Below, piece after piece: positions 58,322 to 64,000 of a stretch of DNA of 64,000 bases. Every line of letters starts with the position of its first letter. The stretch's first letter is position 1. The stretch spans positions 5,381,580-5,445,579 of the forward strand of contig OY720344.1 in the NCBI GenBank assembly GCA_963082975.1, in the 5' to 3' direction. The translations under genes were made by a program, and so were the position numbers. The notes beneath the pieces were generated by a model. That model did no database searches. It was not told the origin of the DNA and saw only the letters and a program-made list of their open reading frames with translations. The DNA is from Labia minor (lineage: Eukaryota > Arthropoda > Insecta > Dermaptera > Spongiphoridae).

Positions 58322-60367
58322 TATATATATATAATATAGTTAACAAAAAAAAAACAAACAAACAATGAAACTTCCTAAAAGAAAATAATTTATTCTAAAA
58401 GTATTTTTTGATTAATTTAATAAAATTATTGTATTTATTTTATTGTTTTTATTTTGCTTTTTAATTCACATTTTACATTTTCATTGTAAATAATGTAGTA
58501 ATGAAGATTTTTTTTTTAATTTTACAGAAACGAAAAAAAAGATTTATATATTATAGATTTATAATTCCCAATTTCTTACGGTATCAAGTAATGTCATATA
58601 AGTTGATATAATTTTAAATTCAGTATCCCAATCTCAAAAAAATAATTAATAATCACTTAATTGCTACTAATAATCAAGTGTTTGTTTATTGTTCCAGAGG
58701 AATACCTGATCTCATTCATAACCTTTTAAAGTCATAATAAAAAAATATTAAACTGGCAATCATGTTAAAAATTAAATTGGAATTAAAAATTAATTTCTTT
58801 AATTTATAAATAATATACCAATGTTGTATTTATTAAAAAAACATTAAAAATGATTTTTTGAACAAAAGTTCTAAATGTTAAATCCAACATATGTATAATA
58901 AGTTGATATAGTATAATTCGATGCCCCACACGTTGAGCAGTCAATATATTAGTTGGATAAAAACTAAAAGCACACTTTGGGAGTCAATTGTAGTTATAAT
59001 TTGGATAATAATCAAGATATTGATGATAATATATATAAGTAAATAAATATAATAATAGAAACACCAAAAAATACGATTTGGTAAATAATATAAAATAAGC
59101 CACTCTGGCTCGAGTTCGGAATGATTTAGAACAAAGAAAAAAATCCCAACTTTTGCTCTTGTCGGGAGCAAGACCCTGTCAACGCATTTTTGGGAATCCC
59201 TTCATGGTTTTGGGTTGAATCGCAGGGCAGCACCTCACCTAAGCCAAACCCAGCGGAAGAATTACCAAAATTTAAAAATAACAATTTATCTTAAAATGAA
59301 ATTAATTAATGAATGAAATAACTTTCGTTTGTTACAAACATTTATTAAAATCATTTCAAATTAAGGTAAAAAAAGAATTTCTAATATTTTTATTGCATTT
59401 GTTGTGGGGGGAGAAGGGGGGTGGGAGATTTTTTCCTGGCTGTGCCACACCAAGGCCTGATCAGGGGTTCGGGCATCTCGTGGTAAAATTCCTCTGCTAC
59501 CCTCGGTTTCATTTTACAACCAGGGACAAGAAAATGAACTGAGGAAGTTGAAACACCCTTGTCTCCAACATCCCTTGACCTCAATTTCAACTCCCACATA
59601 TATGTATATAACAGGATACAAATAACTCTATGTCACTAAATTGTTTAAGTTGAAAAAAATAATTTGTAAAAATACTAACAGGCTTATAAAATAGCAAATT
59701 AAAAATATATTCTTTTTACTCACAAAAGTTTCATTTTTACCCCATTTGGGGTAATTTACCCCGGTTCCCCGACCGCTGGTCTATATAGACCACTTTGATG
59801 ACCCCTGTACTAGGAAATAGTAAATATTGAAACAAGTTACAAGTTTTCTATAAGTAATATAAGATTGAAATTTATTTCTACCATATACGAATAATAATAT
59901 AGAGAAAGGAATGTTGCACAAACATTCGATAAAACTTTCATTAAGAAAAAAATTATTGAAAAAATTGAAATTTTAAAAAAAGTATCCCAAGGTGAGTCAT
60001 TCTCCTTTACTTATTAAATGAATAGATTTTGTATTTAAAAATTGCATCAAGTTTAGTTTTAGATTTATTCAAAATTGAAAAATTATCAAGACAATAAATG
60101 GATATTCTTATCATCGCCATTTTGTTCGGTTTCCCATATGTCTTTGTTTTTCATTGAATTCCTTCGAATCCTTTTGATTGATTTTCTTTACATTTAAACG
60201 CCTAGAAATGATTGCTTGATCAACATTTTTAACATTTCACTCATTTGTTTTTGACACGATAAGTGTCAACTTCTTTGAGATTCTGCCATATTTTCAATAT
60301 TAAACAAAAATTAATATTGTTCGCAGATTGACATAAAATTTAACATTTTTAATATCATTTTTTTGCA
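58322..60367. other. Spacer with an unplaced coding-like patch
   Basis: At about 59400-59600 the minus strand reads HFLVPGCKMKPRVAEEFYHE and on to MPEPLIRPWC with balanced codons. It may be a relic of a transposon or a gene, family unknown. The rest is A+T-rich apart from the hAT fragment at 59718. Confidence 0.4.
59718..59778 (-). mobile_element. Fragment of the 57548-type hAT MITE
   Basis: AAAGTTTCATTTTTACCCC followed by GGTAATTTACCCCGG and TTCCCCGACCGCTG match one end of the element at 57548. The other end was not found. Confidence 0.55.
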
Positions 60368-61705
60368 ATTGTTCAGATTAGTTGTCATGTCATGGATTTA
60401 TAGAAATCTTTACCAGTGGGTTCCTTTTTATTTAATTCCAAATAAACTTTTCTTAAGCAATTTTTGCTGGTCGTTTCTAGTTTACGAGATAAAAATTATT
60501 AAAATTTCCATATAAATCCATTGATATTCTATTTAGCTGCCATGTTTTATTAATTTGTCCAGCAGATGGCTCCACTAATTTTCTGTATTTTTCAGTTCGG
60601 ATTGAATATAAAATAAGTTGACCTGTGGCCAGGTCCGAACCGACCGACGGTTTGAAATAAATTAATTTCCAGCTACAGAAACAATTTCAAATAATTTTAA
60701 TATATCTATTAATGTAATAAAAAACAGATATGGATACATAATAATAATAATAATTTCCAGCTACAGAAACAATTCCAAATAATTTAAATGTATCTATTAA
60801 TGTAATAAAAAACTGATAAGGATATAATATAAACATTTTTAATTTTATTTTATTTATAATATATATGCAAGACCAGGCTGTGGCGTCATGAATGGCTGGA
60901 TGACGTCATATAATTTTAAATCAAGAAAAAACTAATAAATATGATTTTTCTCGAGGATAAAACCAATACAAAGTGCATGATTCGTGGTAATATATAAAAA
61001 AATCTCCTTTGGTGTGAAAATAACCCTTTCCTTCCTATCGTCGATCGCTAATACTACCACTTCCGGTTTCCGGAATTGCACCAAAAGTTGATCAATTCAT
61101 CCCACTGATGCATTAAGTAAATATACCAAATTTCATTAAAATCGGTTGAGCAGTTCAGGCTGTACACATCTATACGGACGGACAGACGGACGGACGGACA
61201 GACATCATGCTAAAAATACTTTTTTCTGTTTAGAAAATGCATGATTCGTGGAGATATGTAAATATCTCCACATGTGAAATTTGGTGTGAAAACAATACCT
61301 CCCTTACTATCGTCGGTCGGTAAAAATTAATTAATTAAATAATTTCTCTATATCCAAACGGAACCGAAGAAAACCGAAAATTAGTGTGAATAAAAGAATA
61401 ATAGGTGAATTAGTCTATAAAACATTACTTAATGCAGTGGTTTCCTCAGCGCCCACCTTTTTTTTAAAAAAAATTCTTGCGCCCCCCCCACTTTAAAAAA
61501 AAGAATACATAATAATAATTCAATGTGATGGTTGAGATTGTTTTTACCACAAATTGGATTCATTGGAGATATCACTTTTATTAATTCTTTTTCAATTACT
61601 AAGCGAAATTGATACTTGTTTAAAATCTCCAGGGGCGGAAAAAAGGAATCTATTAGCAATCTATTTATACAAATCCATGACATGACAACCAATCTGAACA
61701 ATTAC
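60368..61705. mobile_element. Foldback family G, copy G5, split by HINE-C4
   Basis: The left end is ATTGTTCAGATTAGTTGTC and the right end is its inverse, GACAACCAATCTGAACAAT (61683-61701). The left half stops at 60610 and the right half resumes at 61322. A later insertion-like block with C-rich text (CAGCGCCCACC, about 61447) interrupts the right half. Confidence 0.65.
60614..61321 (-). mobile_element. HINE-C copy C4, full length, nested in foldback G5
   Basis: All family C landmarks are present: GACCTGTGGCCAGGTC (about 60619), ACCGACCGACGG, the GGACAGAC repeat (about 61178) and CGTCGGTCGGT (61311-61321). A segment beginning ATTTCCAGCTACAGAAACAA is tandemly duplicated (about 60664-60740 and 60752-60823). 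The G element resumes on both sides. Confidence 0.8.
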
Positions 61706-61721
61706 CCATTTTTTTCTTTTT

Positions 61722-62377
61722 ACTATCTCACAAGAGATAGTGTTACGATCACGAAAATTTTCGATGTCGAGATTTTGATATTCTTATACGTTTTTAAGGT
61801 CCCTGAGTCATATAAACTAAGGTTGAAAGAAATGTCTGTGTGTGTTTGTAGACAAGATTATGCAAAATTTTGAGCTAAAATAATGAAAATTGGTACGCGG
61901 CCATTATTCAAAATTTGTAGATTTCTATCCACTTTTGAGAAATGTAGCTTATTCAAAAGACCATTGCCTACCACTTTTTCATTTTTACTATCACGCCAGA
62001 GATAGTATTGCGATTACGAAAATTTTCGATGTTGAGATTTTGATGTTTTTATACGTTTTGAAGGTTCCTGAATCATTTTCACACCGTAAAAATAAAGATA
62101 TATGTTTGAAAGTTTTTCATATGATTAAAAATTGTATAAAACTGCTATATATAGAATATATTTCAGCTTGATTGAATCGCTGAAAGTATCAGAATTAATT
62201 TTTTAACACGTTGACTGGCACGTGACCTGGTGCCATCAACAAAGTGCCAAACACGCTCTGGTTTAATAAATATTATTCATTAATTTTAATTTATAATTAA
62301 TTAAATTAAATTTAAATATTATATATGTTATTTAATCCAATTCAAATTTGCGAGATAGTCGAGTGGAGAAACTCCAG
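61722..62377 (+). mobile_element. HINE-A copies A13 (5' half) and A14 (internally deleted)
   Basis: A13 (61722-61980) has the head and core but stops before the CACGTG box. A14 starts at 61987 (ACTATCACGCCAGAGATAG), jumps from TCATTTTCAC to ACCGTAAAAATAAAG with the core missing, and finishes normally at 62377 (GAAACTCCAG). Its box is ACACGTTGACTGGCACGTG. The two sit head to tail. Confidence 0.7.
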
Positions 62378-62628
62378 ATTTTTTTTTTATTGCTAATTAA
62401 ATATTCGATATCTACTCAACATTGATAGTGAAATGTCAAAATAAAATCTTTTTCAAGATAAACATTAAATTTTCTACTTTTGAAAAAAATAACAAACAAA
62501 AATTACTGTAAATAATATCAACATTAATGAGAAATTAATTTCATTCATTTATCTATTTTATCTTGAAATAATTTATTTATTTATTTCTATCTTTTTTTAA
62601 ATTCATCCATCTTCAATATTTTCATATA

Positions 62629-62631
<3 letters not shown>

Positions 62632-62671
<40 letters not shown>
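62632..62671 (+). repeat. (TA)20 microsatellite
   Basis: Uninterrupted TA dinucleotides about 60 bp upstream of the candidate promoter at 62790. Confidence 0.9.
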
Positions 62672-62672
<1 letters not shown>

Positions 62673-62789
62673 TATAAAAATAATATAAAAACGTTCATTT
62701 CCTTTGAGAATTTTCCCACCATTGTAGCCCAAGGGCAGTCGCAGGCAGGTGTGTATTTGTGTTGTATTTTGGTCATCTCTCTTAGAGTC

Positions 62790-62897
62790 AGTCGTTTGTT
62801 AAGTTGCTTCTATCCATTGGTTTTTTATTCCTCTTTTTATTTAATATTTTAATACCAAGAAGCAACCACAACAAAACAAGATCACAATTTTTTAAAT
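62790..62897 (+). promoter_or_regulatory. Candidate transcription start and untranslated exon
   Basis: An arthropod-type initiator AGTCAGTCG sits at 62786-62794. About 108 bp of more balanced sequence follow and end at AAAT|GTAAGTGT, a strong donor at 62898. No ATG-initiated frame is present apart from the one at the donor itself. It could be a non-coding first exon of a downstream alternative promoter. A 21-nt in-frame segment just upstream (CCCAAGGGCAGTCGCAGGCAG has a TAG before it and a GTGTGT after it, about 62729-62749) could instead be a microexon, but this is weaker. Confidence 0.18.
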
Positions 62898-63279
62898 GTA
62901 AGTGTTGATATAATTTAATTATTATACAAATTTATCTCTCACAATTGTTTTTTTATTTTTTTTATCAATTTATTATTTTTTTGAAAATTATTGTTAGTGA
63001 AATAATAATTTTTCTTTTTAATTTTATCTAAAATAACTGCTAATATTTAAATTATCAGTTTTAATTTCATATCAGGTATGTCGTATGTGATAATTATATA
63101 TTCCTCTATAATTTATTGTACAACTTGATAATAATTTATTATAAAAATACAAAAATTAATTTTACGCCATGATTTAAAAACATGTGGGCTCAATTTTAGA
63201 TTTTATATTGAAATTTTTGAAATTTTTTTATTGTTTTCTATAATCTATAAAATATCTAAACGAAGCATATCATTCTATC

Positions 63280-63311
<32 letters not shown>

Positions 63312-63383
63312 GTAGTAGTAGTAGTAGTATTTTTAAAGTGATTTCATAAAGAAACTTCTTTAAATATTCATTTATTAAAAAAT
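62898..63383. other. A+T-rich spacer with compound microsatellite
   Basis: Apart from the repeat at 63282-63329 nothing is recognised. Confidence 0.55.
63282..63329 (+). repeat. (TTA)n-(TAG)n compound microsatellite
   Basis: Nine TTA units (63282-63308) followed by seven TAG units. Confidence 0.9.
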
Positions 63384-63727
63384 CTGTAGTGTCTCCACTC
63401 GACTATCTCGCAAATTTGAATTGGATTAATTAATATAGATTATATTTAAATTAAATTTAATTAATTAAATTATAAATTAAATATAATTATATTAATTAAT
63501 TGATTGATTAAAATACATTTACAGACTAGTATTGTTATTCCATTAAATTAATTAATTAACATCAAAGTATTTAATTTAAATTTAAAACTTTTACCTTGAT
63601 TTTTAAGTCAAAATTTAAAAATTTAAAATATTAATTCGCCTGTTTGTCTCTTTGTTGATGACACCACGTCACGTGCTCGCGCGTGATTGTCAGTCAACGT
63701 GTTATAAAAATTAATGAGCGAGATAGT
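63384..63727 (-). mobile_element. HINE-A copy A15, short variant
   Basis: Both ends are present on the minus strand (ACTATCTCGCTC at 63727 and the TGGAGACACTACAG end at 63384), but the whole head core is absent. The copy is mostly the CACGTG region (63670-63675) and the A+T segment. Like A14 it carries ACACGTTGACTG, so these two define a subfamily. Confidence 0.65.
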
Positions 63728-64000
63728 AAAAATCAATCTTTTATTTTAAATTAAACTTTAAGATTAAATATATAAAAAACAAATTTATTACATATTAAAA
63801 ATTGATATTAATTAAAAATTAAATTTTTACGTTTGACCCAGAAATAAAAAAAACAAAAAATAATTAATTTTTATGTGAATTTAAAACTTTGTCTTGTAGT
63901 AAGAAGAAACTTGTGATTGTAAATAAAGTAATGAGTATAATAAATATTCTTTGGTTACTTATGTTAATTATAAATTTCAATATTTTTTTTTTTTTATATT

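Noticed and set aside
58684..58700. TGTTCCAG acceptor-like site after the last exon
   Set aside because: The phase 0 frame stops after three codons (AGG AAT ACC TGA).

Overview
This window looks like nuclear DNA of an animal, most likely an arthropod and probably an insect. It is very rich in A+T and saturated with mobile-element relics: mariner, Tigger/pogo, hAT-type and TTAA-type MITEs, RTE-like LINE tails, tRNA-derived SINEs and Helentron/HINE-like repeats. There is no bacterial gene organisation, no CRISPR array and no intact long reading frame. A hemipteroid insect is one guess, but nothing in the sequence fixes the species.

The only host gene I can support is on the plus strand. Four short exons carry consensus splice sites and matching phases: 12967-13038, 13891-13999, 56681-56856 and 56975-57193. 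Joined, they encode a low-complexity Pro/Ser/Thr/Gln/Tyr-rich segment with a YKPVPPPKP motif. This is reminiscent of the disordered C-terminal half of ZO-1/polychaetoid-type scaffolds, but the assignment is tentative. The second and third exons are separated by about 42.7 kb, so most of the window would be one giant intron. Three GC-richer islands (about 16.85-17.45 kb, 48.2-48.6 kb and 62.7-62.9 kb) look like possible alternative promoters or first exons. Two of them end in the same codon phase as the exon at 13891, so they could splice to 56681.

The rest is a transposon record. Family A (about 560-600 bp when complete, about 15 copies or fragments) has a short inverted repeat at its 5' end and just inside its 3' end, a TG microsatellite and a 3'-terminal hairpin. 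That is the layout of Helentron-associated elements (HINE/DINE-1). Family B (one copy) and family C (four copies, minus strand) have the same architecture with different terminal sequences. Families D, E and F are further dispersed repeats; G, H and the 3.5-4.75 kb element are foldback structures.

Layout: 0-12.9 kb holds HINE copies, SINEs, a mini-hAT, foldbacks and a deleted mariner. 12.9-14.0 kb holds two exons separated by an intron full of palindromes. 14-25.4 kb holds mariner and Tigger relics, a candidate promoter, HINE-B, a nested hAT and a second deleted mariner. 25.4-48 kb holds HINE-A copies, mariner and LINE tails and families D-F. 48.2-48.6 kb is a candidate alternative exon. 49-56 kb holds foldbacks and a hAT inserted in a LINE tail. 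56.3-57.2 kb holds a MITE and two coding exons. 57.5-64 kb holds a LINE tail nested in a hAT MITE, the second SINE copy, a C element nested in a G element, and more HINE-A copies.
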